Source: a virus
DNA length: 23,292 nt
IMG/VR virus record: IMGVR_UViG_3300030106_007369
Coordinates: 3,765 to 27,056 of that record
Strand: one strand, 5' to 3'
Translations under genes and position numbers: made by a program
Part shown: piece by piece, positions 13,472 through 22,672 of the stretch
Layout: each line of letters opens with the position of its first letter
Numbering within the stretch: position 1 is the stretch's first letter
The notes under the pieces: model-generated
What the model saw: only the letters and a program-made list of their open reading frames with translations
The model's database searches: none
What the model was told of the DNA's origin: nothing

Positions 13472-14755
13472 ATGAAAAAGAAAACTATTTTGGTCTTATC
13501 AGATCATCCGCTTTCACCTTCGGGCGTTGGCACACAAACTAGATATATGATTGAAGCTCTCCTTAAAACCGGCCGATACCGGTTTATTTGTTTGGGCGGT
13601 GCAATGAAGCATCAAGATTACAATCCTGTAAGAGTTGAACCATGGGGGGATGATTGGACAATTTTTCCCGTTGATGGCTACGGCAACCATGAGATTATAC
13701 GCTCTATTCTACAGAAGGAACGTCCAGATTTACTTTGGTTTATGACTGACCCTCGATTCTATGAGTGGTTGTGGGAAATTGAAAACGAAGTTCGAGCAAA
13801 TATCCCAATGGTTTATTATCACGTATGGGATAACTTTCCTGCTCCAAAATTCAATGCACGATGGTATCGTTCATGTGACTTTGTGGCGTGTATCTCAAAA
13901 GTTACCCACGCATGTGTAAAAGAAGTGGCTCCTAATGTAGATTCCTGTTATTTGCCACATGCTGTAAATCCAACTGTATTTAAGCCAATAACATCTTCCG
14001 AAGATAGAGCCGCCGCAAAGGAAGTGAAAGACCAAATATTAAATTCTAGTGTCAATTACAATAACCCAAACAAGAAGATATTTTTCTGGAACAGTCGAAA
14101 TGCTAGACGTAAGTTGAGCGGCTCTTTAATATGGTGGTTTAAAGAGTTTTTGGATGAAGTTGGTCACGATAAGGCAACTCTTCTTATGCATACAGATGCA
14201 AGGGATCCGCATGGTCAAGATTTACCACACCTTATTGAAACACTGGGGTGCACGGACGGCCAAATTTTAATATCCAGCAACAAAATACCACCAGAGGCAT
14301 TATCAAGGATGTATCAGGCTGCTGATTACACAATTGGTATCAGCGATGCAGAGGGTTTTGGTTTATCGACACTCGAATCATTATCTTGTGGTACACCAAT
14401 CATTGTAAACATGACTGGTGGCTTGCAAGAACAAGTTACAGACGGAAAGAATTGGTTTGGCTGGGGTATTCAGCCGGCTTCAAAAGCTGTAATTGGTTCC
14501 CTTCAAGTTCCCTATATCTATGAAGATAGAATTTCGAAAGAAGATTTTATTAAAACTTTGAAAAAGGCACTAAACTTATCAGCACCAAAATATAAAAAGC
14601 TGAGCGAGTTGGCACTTAATCATGTACATACGAATTATAATTTTGAAAATTATGAAAAATCATGGATTGATTTAATAGATGAAACAATCAAAAAACATGG
14701 TTCATGGGAAAATAGAATAAACCACAAACGCTGGTATTTAATGGAGGTAGCGTGA
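13472..14755 (+). CDS. GT4-family glycosyltransferase
   Basis: 427 aa, GT-B fold. The N-terminal donor-independent half begins KKTILVLSDHPLSPSGVG, the glycine-rich opening of GT4 enzymes. The C-terminal half has EGFGLSTLE (Glu294-x7-Glu302), the retaining-GT4 signature, followed by SCGTPIIV. It would transfer an activated sugar to an acceptor in the cytoplasm. The insert PHAVNPTVFKP is typical of the domain boundary. It follows the Cas4-like gene by 7 nt and is coupled by a 4-nt overlap to the next GT. Donor and acceptor are unknown. Confidence 0.9.
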   Translation: MKKKTILVLSDHPLSPSGVGTQTRYMIEALLKTGRYRFICLGGAMKHQDYNPVRVEPWGDDWTIFPVDGYGNHEIIRSILQKERPDLLWFMTDPRFYEWLWEIENEVRANIPMVYYHVWDNFPAPKFNARWYRSCDFVACISKVTHACVKEVAPNVDSCYLPHAVNPTVFKPITSSEDRAAAKEVKDQILNSSVNYNNPNKKIFFWNSRNARRKLSGSLIWWFKEFLDEVGHDKATLLMHTDARDPHGQDLPHLIETLGCTDGQILISSNKIPPEALSRMYQAADYTIGISDAEGFGLSTLESLSCGTPIIVNMTGGLQEQVTDGKNWFGWGIQPASKAVIGSLQVPYIYEDRISKEDFIKTLKKALNLSAPKYKKLSELALNHVHTNYNFENYEKSWIDLIDETIKKHGSWENRINHKRWYLMEVA

Positions 14756-16026
14756 GAAAGAAAACTGTTTTATTGAGAGGCCCCGTATTGACCCGTTCGG
14801 GTTATGGTGAGCAAGCTCGGTTTGCACTAAGATCATTACGTAGCAGGGAAGATCTTTTTGATATTTATATCCACCCGCTGCAATGGGGCCAGACCGGCTG
14901 GCTTAGTGAAACAAACAGCGAAAGACTTTGGATTGATCAGAAGATTGAAAAGACTATTAGCTACATCCAAAATGGTGGAACGTTTGATATCTCTGTACAA
15001 GTTACCATTCCAAACGAATGGGAAAGCATGGCTCTCACCAACATAGGATACACAGCAGGAATTGAGACTACAAAAGTTGCACCAGACTGGATTCAAAAAG
15101 CAAATGAGATGACAAAGGTTATTTTGGTTTCAAATCACTCCAAAAATGTTTTTGAAAACACAAAGTATGATGGTTACATAGAAAACGTTAATCCTACGAC
15201 ACAAGAAGTGGAACGAACCCCGACACAACTTGAAACAACTGTTGAAATGCATGCAGTAAACTATCCAGTGAAGATATATGAAGATTTAGAGCCACTCAAG
15301 ATGGATTTAGCAACACCATACAACTTTGCATGTGTTGCACAATTTGGGCCAAGAAAGAATCTTGTTAATACAATTAAATGGTTTATCGAAGAGTTTCATG
15401 AGGATGCAGACGTTGGCCTTGTGGTAAAGACAAATGTAGCAAAAAACTGCCTTGTTGATCGCGAAGCTTGCGAGGGTCGCCTTCGTGGAATCATCTCGGA
15501 GTTTCCTGATAAGAAGTGCAAAGTTTATTTGATGCACGGCGATATGACCGATAAGGAAATGCATGCTCTTTACGTAAACGAGAAAATTACAGCAGCTCTT
15601 TCTCTCACCCACGGTGAGGGTTTTGGTTTGCCTCTATTTGAGGCGGCATACACAGGCGTACCAGTAGTGGCTACTGCTTGGTCTGGACAACTCGATTTTC
15701 TTTGTGACGAAGAGGGAAAAGAAAATTTCTATGCAGTATCCTTTGACTTAAACCCAGTATCGGAAGAAGCTGTGTGGGATGGAGTCATCTTGAAAGATTC
15801 TATGTGGGCCTTCCCACGTCCACAATCAGCCAAGTCTAAGATGAGAGAGTGTATTGATGACGCTAAATCTGGTAAGACTGAGAAGTACTGCCAAATTGCC
15901 TCACATCTCATGGAAAGATTTAGTGAAGAAAAGATGTACAAGCAGTTTGTTGATGCGATGGATGTTGAAGATGGATTTGATGTTGAGTCTTGGTTGGATG
16001 ATTTGCAAATTGAAGAAGTTGAATGA
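14752..16026 (+). CDS. GT4-family glycosyltransferase
   Basis: 424 aa from GTG 14752, which overlaps the preceding stop (GTGA) and follows ATGGAGGT. The N-terminus LRGPVLTRSGYGEQAR is a typical GT4 start. HGEGFGLPLFEA contains Glu289-x7-Glu297, then TGVPVVATAWSG. CVAQFGPRKN is the usual donor-binding stretch. It is distinct from, but parallel to, the GT before it, so a stepwise oligosaccharide is suggested. The C-terminus is acidic. Confidence 0.9.
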   Translation: MRKKTVLLRGPVLTRSGYGEQARFALRSLRSREDLFDIYIHPLQWGQTGWLSETNSERLWIDQKIEKTISYIQNGGTFDISVQVTIPNEWESMALTNIGYTAGIETTKVAPDWIQKANEMTKVILVSNHSKNVFENTKYDGYIENVNPTTQEVERTPTQLETTVEMHAVNYPVKIYEDLEPLKMDLATPYNFACVAQFGPRKNLVNTIKWFIEEFHEDADVGLVVKTNVAKNCLVDREACEGRLRGIISEFPDKKCKVYLMHGDMTDKEMHALYVNEKITAALSLTHGEGFGLPLFEAAYTGVPVVATAWSGQLDFLCDEEGKENFYAVSFDLNPVSEEAVWDGVILKDSMWAFPRPQSAKSKMRECIDDAKSGKTEKYCQIASHLMERFSEEKMYKQFVDAMDVEDGFDVESWLDDLQIEEVE

Positions 16027-16859
16027 GCATCGTATTTGTAGCAGATTTTTTTGCTGAGCAGGTTCTTGGTGGTGGTGAGTTGAATAACGAAGAACTCATC
16101 AACATATTAATTTCCCGCGGCCATGAAGTTACAAAGATAAACAGCCATGTTTTAACACCTCAAATGGTGGAGGAAAATAGGGACAAAAAGTTTATCATAG
16201 CAAACTTTATTAATATTCCCGCAAATGTTATTCCTCGTTTCTACAATAAGCAATATATTATTTATGAGCACGATCACAAGTATTTAACAACAAGAAATCC
16301 GGGTGTCTTCCCGGATTTTATCGCTCCAAAAGAACATGTGATTAATTTAGAGTTTTATCAAAATGCCAATGCTGTACTCTGCCAGTCATCGTTTCATGCA
16401 GACATTGCTCAAAAAAACACTGAGTTGGATAACATTGTAAGCCTAGGAGGAAACATATGGGATATGGATTCTTTAAAATTTATGAGTGAGCAGGCGAAGA
16501 TAGAAAAGCAACCAACATATGCTATTATGAATTCTCAAATTAAACACAAGAATACAGTTGGTGCTATCAGGTTTTGTAACGCAAAAGGTTATGATTACAA
16601 GCTGATAGAAAGTCGAAATTATAAGGAGTTCTTGTCAATGATGGGTATAAATAAATCGTTGGTATTCTTACCAGAGACACCTGAGACTCTTTCAAGAGTG
16701 ATTGTGGAAGCCCGTATGATGAATATGGGTGTTGTTACCAATAAGCTCGTAGGGGCTGCCAGCGAGCCATGGTACTCGCTTAAAGGTCATGATTTGATCA
16801 AAGTGTTTCATGACAAAAGAGATGAAATAACTGATATTGTTTTGGAGAATTTATCATGA
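16023..16859 (+). CDS. Short GT4-like glycosyltransferase
   Basis: 278 aa, somewhat short for GT4. It opens VFVADFFAEQVLGGGELNN, where the glycine cluster suits a GT-B nucleotide site. FLPETPETLSRVIVEA contains an Glu221-x7-Glu229 signature near residue 229. TRNPGVFPDFIAPKEHV is conserved-looking. The ATGA overlap ties it to the preceding gene. The match is to the general fold; family is less certain than for the two before it. Confidence 0.75.
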   Translation: MSIVFVADFFAEQVLGGGELNNEELINILISRGHEVTKINSHVLTPQMVEENRDKKFIIANFINIPANVIPRFYNKQYIIYEHDHKYLTTRNPGVFPDFIAPKEHVINLEFYQNANAVLCQSSFHADIAQKNTELDNIVSLGGNIWDMDSLKFMSEQAKIEKQPTYAIMNSQIKHKNTVGAIRFCNAKGYDYKLIESRNYKEFLSMMGINKSLVFLPETPETLSRVIVEARMMNMGVVTNKLVGAASEPWYSLKGHDLIKVFHDKRDEITDIVLENLS

Positions 16860-17800
16860 AGGTATATTGCGTACAATATTCTGGACATGCCGGTAGATGG
16901 ATCTATGATGGAATCGGAGCAGCGTGGGACAAACTTGGGTATGAAATTTATCGTGGCGATAGCAATGAACCCGAAACAACAACGTTTATGTTTTTTCCCT
17001 CGGATTCTGACACACTTAGTGAAGATTACCACATCATGTGTACGGCAGATATGATAAACTGTGATCTAGCTTTGACAGCAGTGCAAAATGCAAAAAAAGC
17101 ATTTTTGTTTGTTCAGCCAACACAGTTTCCAGATCCATGGGGACAACACCCCAATTTTAGAAATATACTTGATACCAAATGGATCACTGAGTTAAATAAA
17201 CTGGACAATGTTGTATACTGGACATTTGCTGATGTTACTGAAGAGTATTATCATCTCTGGGAAAAGCCAATTCACACTATTCCATTGGCTTTTGATAACT
17301 TAAATTACAAGCCAAATATTAATAGCAAATTTCAACAGTTTGATATATCATTTGTCGGTGGCTGGGCAAATAATGGTTTCGATGAAAAGAGAAAAATCAT
17401 CATTGAAATTTTTAGTAAATTTAAAGATTCTGGTTTAAACTGTGGGTTTTTTGTAAACAAAAATTTAACCCATCAGCAAGAATGTGATCTTTTAGCAAAC
17501 AGCAAGTTGACATTAAATATTCACGATGCATATCAACGAACGCTTGGACTTGATACAAACGAAAGAACGTTTAAATCACTAGGCCTTAACGGCGGCTTGG
17601 TGTCCGATACAGTGGGCCAGTTAGGGCGCCTGTTTCCTAATATCAAGACAAGCTTGGATGCAAATGAAATAGTTAAAGTGACGCGAGATTTACTAGCACT
17701 ACCTGCAAAAGAATTGCAAGATATTAAAAATAAGAACAAGCATGACGTCTTGACTAATCATTGTTATACTAATAGAATAGAAGAGTTATTGAAGATATGA
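16856..17800 (+). CDS. CgeB-like glycosyltransferase
   Basis: 314 aa. The C-terminal region has LNIHDAYQRTLG and NERTFKSLGLNGGLVSD, which match the Glyco_trans_1_2 (CgeB-type) domain where NxRxFEALACGGxLLxD is typical. The N-terminus (VQYSGHAGRWIYDGIGAAW) fits a GT-B first domain. It ends with a helix (HDVLTNHCYTNRIEELLKI). The ATGA overlap couples it to its neighbours. Sugar and acceptor are unknown. It is a useful intact reference for the broken homologue at 19626. Confidence 0.8.
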   Translation: MKVYCVQYSGHAGRWIYDGIGAAWDKLGYEIYRGDSNEPETTTFMFFPSDSDTLSEDYHIMCTADMINCDLALTAVQNAKKAFLFVQPTQFPDPWGQHPNFRNILDTKWITELNKLDNVVYWTFADVTEEYYHLWEKPIHTIPLAFDNLNYKPNINSKFQQFDISFVGGWANNGFDEKRKIIIEIFSKFKDSGLNCGFFVNKNLTHQQECDLLANSKLTLNIHDAYQRTLGLDTNERTFKSLGLNGGLVSDTVGQLGRLFPNIKTSLDANEIVKVTRDLLALPAKELQDIKNKNKHDVLTNHCYTNRIEELLKI

Positions 17801-18543
17801 TTCCAAAAGTTACAATTATAATTCCATGTTATAATTCGGAAAAGTTTGTCGCTGAGTGTGTACTATCCGCAGTCACACAATCTTATGAAAATGTAGAGAT
17901 AATTGCAGTAGATAATGAAAGCACTGATAACACCATGTTGCTTTTAAGAGCAATGGAAGAGCATCATGATAATCTAATTGTTTCAACTGCAAAAAATATA
18001 TACCCCAACTGTTGGGATGAGGCTCGCGAAGAGGGTTACAATTTAATGACTGGAGATTATGTTACAGTTATAGGATCCGATGATTTGATTGAGCGCGATT
18101 ACATCAAAAATTGTATGGAGATCATACAAAAATCAAAAGGCACAATTAAAGCTTTTCAAAGTATTGCTATGGGATTCAGAGATCACCCGCAAGGAAAAGT
18201 GCGTACAGGCCTAATAGAATATAGATATGAAAACAGAGAACAGTTTATGAAGCAAAGCTTGGAAAGGTGCGTAGTTAACTCTCCGTCTGTTTTTTATGAT
18301 GCATCGCTATACGAAATGGGTCTTTTGAAAACTTTTCCGGAGAAATTCGGAGGAGCAGCAGATTATGACCTATATTGTCGCTTAGTGGATAGTGGTGTAT
18401 TTATATATTCTGTTCCTTCATGGATAGGGTTTTGTTATAGGTGGCACGAGGATCAGGCAACTTGGAAAGTCCACAAAGAAGGAGCCAACTACGATAAGAT
18501 GATTCAAGACTTTTGGAAGGAAAAATGGAAAAACGAGATTTAG
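17797..18543 (+). CDS. GT2-family glycosyltransferase
   Basis: 248 aa, GT-A fold. It opens VTIIIPCYNSEKFVAECVLSA followed by AVDNESTDNT, the standard GT2 start. VIGSDDLI (Ser94-Asp96) is the metal-binding DxD-type position, and the later AADYDLYCRL resembles the catalytic ED region. It inverts the anomeric configuration. It follows the CgeB-like gene by an ATGA overlap. No membrane segments, so it acts on a cytoplasmic acceptor. Confidence 0.9.
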   Translation: MIPKVTIIIPCYNSEKFVAECVLSAVTQSYENVEIIAVDNESTDNTMLLLRAMEEHHDNLIVSTAKNIYPNCWDEAREEGYNLMTGDYVTVIGSDDLIERDYIKNCMEIIQKSKGTIKAFQSIAMGFRDHPQGKVRTGLIEYRYENREQFMKQSLERCVVNSPSVFYDASLYEMGLLKTFPEKFGGAADYDLYCRLVDSGVFIYSVPSWIGFCYRWHEDQATWKVHKEGANYDKMIQDFWKEKWKNEI

Positions 18544-19163
18544 TAGAAAGAATTTTAGATATTGCATACGATAATAATCTGTCCCACTTGGGCAGTTATT
18601 TTTCTAGTGTTGGAATTATTGATGATATTTTTCATAATAAAGAAGAAAATGATATATTCATACTTTCTGCTGGGCACTGTGCTCTTGCTTTGTACGTTGT
18701 ATTAGAGAAATATTTAGGACATGACGCCGGCCGATTGTTTGACAAGCATGGCGGCCACCCTCACCGCTGTGAAGAAGATGATTTATATTGTTCCACAGGC
18801 AGTCTGGGCATGGGTATCACAGTAGCGGTAGGTCGAGCACTCGCTAATCCTGACCGCACCGTACATTGCCTAATAAGCGATGGAGAGTGTGCCGAGGGCA
18901 GTATCTGGGAATCACTTAAGTTTATTTACGAAAACAATGTCAAAAATATCAAGATATATGTTAATGTTAACGGATACGCTGCATATGACTCAGTTGATAC
19001 CAGATATCTAGTTGAAAGATTGAAAGTCTTTCTGCCTGATATTAATATTGTTTACACTGATGTTGGAACATTTCCGTTTCTCAGGGGTTTAAATGCCCAC
19101 TACCATGTGATGAATGACAAAGATTACAAACTGGCCAAGAGGATTTTAGACAATGAGACGTGA
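18525..19163 (+). CDS. Transketolase-like N-terminal (TPP-binding) subunit
   Basis: 212 aa from ATG 18525 (AAGGA just upstream); it overlaps the GT2 gene by 19 nt. LSHLGSYFSSVGIIDDIF and ILSAGHCALALYVVLEKY match the start of transketolase subunit 1. GGHPHRCEEDDLYCSTGSLGMGI follows in the usual order. The TPP/Mg motif reads SDGE (Asp119) followed about 28 residues later by NVNG (Asn149). The usual first Gly of GDG is Ser. It is shorter than ordinary N-terminal transketolase subunits (about 270 aa). It should pair with the next gene to carry thiamine diphosphate and move a two-carbon ketol group. Its place in a glycan operon suggests sugar branching or chain building rather than pentose-phosphate metabolism. 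Confidence 0.85.
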   Translation: MEKRDLVERILDIAYDNNLSHLGSYFSSVGIIDDIFHNKEENDIFILSAGHCALALYVVLEKYLGHDAGRLFDKHGGHPHRCEEDDLYCSTGSLGMGITVAVGRALANPDRTVHCLISDGECAEGSIWESLKFIYENNVKNIKIYVNVNGYAAYDSVDTRYLVERLKVFLPDINIVYTDVGTFPFLRGLNAHYHVMNDKDYKLAKRILDNET

Positions 19164-19629
19164 TTTTGCAGACAGATTGCATCTAGAAATGGGTAAAAAC
19201 AAAGACATCGTAGTCTTAACGGGTGACCTAGGTTACGGCCTGTGGGATCGTATTAGAATAGACTATCAGGACCGGTTCTTCAATGTTGGTTCTTCCGAGC
19301 AACTTATGATGGGTATGGCATCAGGATTTGCCATGGAAGGCAAGATACCGGTAGTATATTCCATAACACCATTTTTGCTTTATCGACCATTTGAATTTGT
19401 ACGTAATTATGTAAATCATGAAAAATTACCCGTAAAATTGATAGGCGGTGGAAGAGATCGTGACTATGGATATTTGGGTTTTTCACATTGGGCCGAAGAA
19501 GACAAACAAATAATGAAAAATTTTAAAAACATTAAAATGGTTCATCCTTCTAATGTCGATGTAATGAACGACAATTTCAAGTATGTGATTGATAAGAAAA
19601 CTCCACTTTACATGAATTTAAAACGATGA
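19153..19629 (+). CDS. Transketolase-like pyrimidine-binding subunit
   Basis: 158 aa, overlapping the preceding gene by 11 nt. LTGDLGYGLWDR and RFFNVGSSEQLMMGMASG contain the catalytic Glu49 of the TPP-pyrimidine domain (GIAEQ-like). VYSITPFLLYRPFEFVRN is typical of the following helices. It stops after this domain: the C-terminal domain of full transketolases (about 130-150 further residues) is absent. That is a feature of some short, split transketolase-like pairs in polysaccharide loci. The active site would form at the interface with the preceding subunit. Confidence 0.85.
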   Translation: MRRDFADRLHLEMGKNKDIVVLTGDLGYGLWDRIRIDYQDRFFNVGSSEQLMMGMASGFAMEGKIPVVYSITPFLLYRPFEFVRNYVNHEKLPVKLIGGGRDRDYGYLGFSHWAEEDKQIMKNFKNIKMVHPSNVDVMNDNFKYVIDKKTPLYMNLKR

Positions 19630-20520
19630 AGATATTGCTAGTAGCAAATAAAACATATCGGGGAACTCCTGATAGTATTTGGTGGTACTTTTGGGAACCA
19701 CTTATAAAGCTTGGCCACGAGGTTTATTTTTATGATACAGTGAGTGGCGATGAAGAAGGGCCTTTTGCTGAGATAGTAACGAGATTTCAGCCAGATTTGA
19801 TTTTTTGTATTTTGACAGGAAACAAAAATATAACCCCAAAAGAACCATGGGATGAATTACTCGAGATAACTCAAAAAGGTATAACAAAGACATTCAATTG
19901 GTATTGTGATGATACATGGCGTTTTGACAACTTTTCATCAATATCTTGTGGCTACTTTCATGTTTGTTCAACACCCGAAAGGTCGTATATGGACCGATAT
20001 AGACAGATAGGTTATAACAACATCATACTTGGCAACTGGCATGCTAATCACGAATACTACCCTGTTGTACCTTTCAAAGAAAAAACCATAGAGGCTTCGT
20101 TTATTGGTGCACCAAATGCGAGTCGGAAAAGCTTTTTTGATCTTGCAGAAGTTGACATAGAATATTTCTACGGCTTAACGCAGCAGGAGTTATTTAATAC
20201 CTTCTCTAATAGCAAAATAAGTGTAAACCTTTCTGTCAATAACAATGATCCCGATAAGAAAACTCAAATGAAACAAAGGATATTTGAAATCCCCGCCGGA
20301 GCAGGCCTTTTGGTAACCGAATATCATGAGGGAATAGAAGAATATTATGATATTGATAAAGTTTTCTACGATTCAAGAGTTTAAAGAAAAAATGAATTTT
20401 TTCAAGAGTAGACCAAAAATTGTTGAAAAAATTGCCATGGCCGGCCACAAAAGATTTTTAAAACAAAACACCTCCGAGAAAAGATTAGCCGGAGTGGTCG
20501 AGGAGATTATGAAAAAATGA
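19626..20520 (+). pseudogene. CgeB-like glycosyltransferase interrupted by a +1 frameshift
   Basis: The first frame (19626-20384) gives 252 aa: VANKTYRGTPDSIWWYFWEP, then CSTPERSY, FIGAPNASRKSFFD, and QRIFEIPAGAGLLVTEY, the CgeB-type domain near the end. It stops at TAA 20382-20384 right after DKVFYDSRV, where family members continue with a helical tail. The +1 frame continues without a break from 20380 and reads FKEKMNFFKSRP, KIAMAGHKRFLKQNTSEKRL and VVEEIMKK to TGA 20518-20520. It looks like the missing C-terminus, and this stop overlaps the next start as ATGA, like the other junctions here. A one-base change, a sequencing error or programmed frameshifting at GTT TAA A would all fit. The two pieces together make about 298 aa, near the intact paralogue's 314. 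Confidence 0.75.
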
Positions 20521-21368
20521 ATGTCCTAATAACTGGCGCCAATGGATTTTTAGCAAAAGAGCTAAATGATTATTTTACAAGCAGTGAGAAAGAATACAAA
20601 GTTATTCTAACAACTCGCAACAACATGAATGTGACAAACTACGATGATGTAAAAAGAATGTTTGACAACAACAATATCGATGTTGTGGTACACACAGCCG
20701 TCCAAGGTGGCAAAAGGGGCCATTATGAAAACATTGATGATTTCATGAATAATATTATGATGTTTCAAAATCTCATTAAATTTAATGATAAGTTTAAATT
20801 TATGTTTAATTTTGGTTCAGGCGCAGAGTTTGATAGAAGGTTTAATATAAATCAAAAAATAGAAATAGATATATGGAATCAAAATCCGATTGACCTCTAT
20901 GGTCTAGCAAAAAACTTAATTACTCGCAAGATTTATGAGATGGACTCAAATGTTTTTAATCTTAGATTATTTGGTTGTTTTGGCACGCATGAGGAACCTC
21001 AAAGACTTTTTAGAACTTGTTATGATAATTTTACAAAGGGAATTAGTGCAATTATCACACAAGATAGATATATGGACTATTTTTACGCACAAGATGTTGG
21101 TCGCGTGATAGAGGACATAATTGAGAATTATGATGAATACGATATACCAAGAGATATAAATCTCTCGTATAAAGAAAAATATAAGCTCAGTGAGTATGCG
21201 CATATGATTAAAGACTTGACAAAAAACACTGAGAATGTTATCATAGAAAGCGATACTATTGCCAACGCATACACCGGTGATAGTTTTTTGATTGAAGATT
21301 TACAGATTAATTTAATAGGCTTACATGGAGGAATGGAAGAATGTCTGAAAAGTTGGAGCAAATTCTAG
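20517..21368 (+). CDS. Extended SDR (NAD-dependent epimerase/reductase family)
   Basis: 283 aa, Rossmann-fold. ITGANGFLA (residues 5-13) is the cofactor loop, with Ala replacing the last Gly. NFGSGAEF (Ser101) and YGLAK (Tyr128, Lys132) form the catalytic triad. RLFGCFG follows, as in GDP-fucose-synthase-like and dTDP-rhamnose-reductase-like enzymes. It probably reduces or epimerises a nucleotide 4-ketosugar, the likely product of the dehydratase at the window end. The gene starts within the frameshifted tail's stop and overlaps the next gene by 28 nt. The exact product sugar is unknown. Confidence 0.8.
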   Translation: MNVLITGANGFLAKELNDYFTSSEKEYKVILTTRNNMNVTNYDDVKRMFDNNNIDVVVHTAVQGGKRGHYENIDDFMNNIMMFQNLIKFNDKFKFMFNFGSGAEFDRRFNINQKIEIDIWNQNPIDLYGLAKNLITRKIYEMDSNVFNLRLFGCFGTHEEPQRLFRTCYDNFTKGISAIITQDRYMDYFYAQDVGRVIEDIIENYDEYDIPRDINLSYKEKYKLSEYAHMIKDLTKNTENVIIESDTIANAYTGDSFLIEDLQINLIGLHGGMEECLKSWSKF

Positions 21369-22672
21369 ACTTGGTATCAGAGTATATCAACGAGAAGGAT
21401 GCTGATTGGAATAGAGACGAGGATTGGGTAGCATACTCAGGTCCACATTTTAGTGATAAAGAATATCGAGCAGCTATTGAGGTATTGCTTGATGGTTGGT
21501 TAATTTTTGGAAAGAATGCGAGAGATTTTGAAAAAACATTCCCACAACATTTAGGAATGCGTCATGGCTCTCTTACAAATTCTGGTAGCTCTGCGAATCT
21601 ATTGGCAGTCACTGCCTTAAAGGCAAAGAGCGGGTTTGGATTGCCGTCTGGCTCTAAGATCATCACACCTGTAGTTTGTTTCCCAACAACAGTCAACCCA
21701 ATCATCCAGAATGGTTTTGTTCCTGTTTTTGTGGACGTAACATTGCCAGATATCAATTTAGACCTAGACGAGGTTGAGAGGGTGCTGGAAGAGGATCCGG
21801 AGATCCGTGGCATAATGTTCGCCCACGTTCTTGGTAACCCTCCCGATATGGATCGGTTGATGGCATTAGTAGAAAAGCATGATTTGATCTTTGTTGAAGA
21901 TGCGTGTGATGCCCTTGGATCTTTTTATGACGGTAGAAAGTTGGGCTCATTCGGTCACATTTCAACTTGTTCATTTTTCCCAGCACACCACATGACAATG
22001 GGCGAGGGGGGATTTGTTGCGACCAACAAAGCAAAACTTCGTAAAGCAGTTGCCAGTATCAGAGATTGGGGCCGCGCTTGTTACTGCAACACTATTAAGC
22101 CCGGTAATGTCACAAGCGGCACGGCGTGTGGCAACAGACACTCAAATTGGCTCACAGGCATGCCAAATGCAATTTATGATCATCGATATGTCTTTGATGA
22201 AATCGGATATAATTTAAAGCCTCTTGATTTACAAGCAGCAATGGGCCTGCAACAATTAGAAAAATTGCCAGACCTTGACGCCGCCCGTCGTAAAAACTTT
22301 AAGAGAATGACTGAAATCTTTGAGCCATATGCCGAATATTTACATCTTCCAAAAGCAACAGACAAAGCTGATCCTTGCTGGTTTGCATATTTGATGACTG
22401 TTAAGGATGACGCACCGTTTAAACGTCATCAACTCGTTGCACATCTCGAGAGCAATCGCATTCAGACGCGCTCTTACTTTGCCGGCAACATCCTTGCACA
22501 CCCCGGATATCAAGAATTGGCCGCCGAGTATGGAGATATTAGAGAAACGTTTCCGATTGCTTCGTATGTTACGCTGAACTCGTTCTTCTTGGGAACATTC
22601 ATCGGCCTAACAGACGAAAAGCTTGACTATATTCAACAAGTTGTCGACAAATTTTTTGAGGATATTAAATGA
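21341..22672 (+). CDS. rfbH: RfbH/E1-type [2Fe-2S], PLP-dependent 3-dehydratase
   Basis: 443 aa, in the DegT/DnrJ/EryC1 fold. SGPHFSDKEYRAAIEVLLDG and GWLIFGKNARDFE are hallmarks of the RfbH/E1 branch. In SFFPAHHMTMGEGG the PLP lysine of aminotransferases is replaced by His216, the change that makes a dehydratase rather than an aminotransferase. Cys189, Cys247, Cys249 and Cys263 fit the iron-sulfur ligands: the first two intervals (57 and 1 intervening residues) match known E1, but the last is 13 residues rather than 7. It would remove the 3-hydroxyl of a nucleotide 4-keto-6-deoxyhexose with an E3-type reductase, giving 3,6-dideoxysugars. The nucleotide (CDP or dTDP) is not shown by sequence. 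GGAGGAATGGAAGA precedes ATG 21341. Confidence 0.9.
   Translation: MSEKLEQILDLVSEYINEKDADWNRDEDWVAYSGPHFSDKEYRAAIEVLLDGWLIFGKNARDFEKTFPQHLGMRHGSLTNSGSSANLLAVTALKAKSGFGLPSGSKIITPVVCFPTTVNPIIQNGFVPVFVDVTLPDINLDLDEVERVLEEDPEIRGIMFAHVLGNPPDMDRLMALVEKHDLIFVEDACDALGSFYDGRKLGSFGHISTCSFFPAHHMTMGEGGFVATNKAKLRKAVASIRDWGRACYCNTIKPGNVTSGTACGNRHSNWLTGMPNAIYDHRYVFDEIGYNLKPLDLQAAMGLQQLEKLPDLDAARRKNFKRMTEIFEPYAEYLHLPKATDKADPCWFAYLMTVKDDAPFKRHQLVAHLESNRIQTRSYFAGNILAHPGYQELAAEYGDIRETFPIASYVTLNSFFLGTFIGLTDEKLDYIQQVVDKFFEDIK

Noticed and set aside
21341-22672. Ordinary sugar aminotransferase of the DegT family
   Set aside because: The PLP lysine position holds His216 and the four iron-sulfur cysteines are present, which indicate the 3-dehydratase branch instead.
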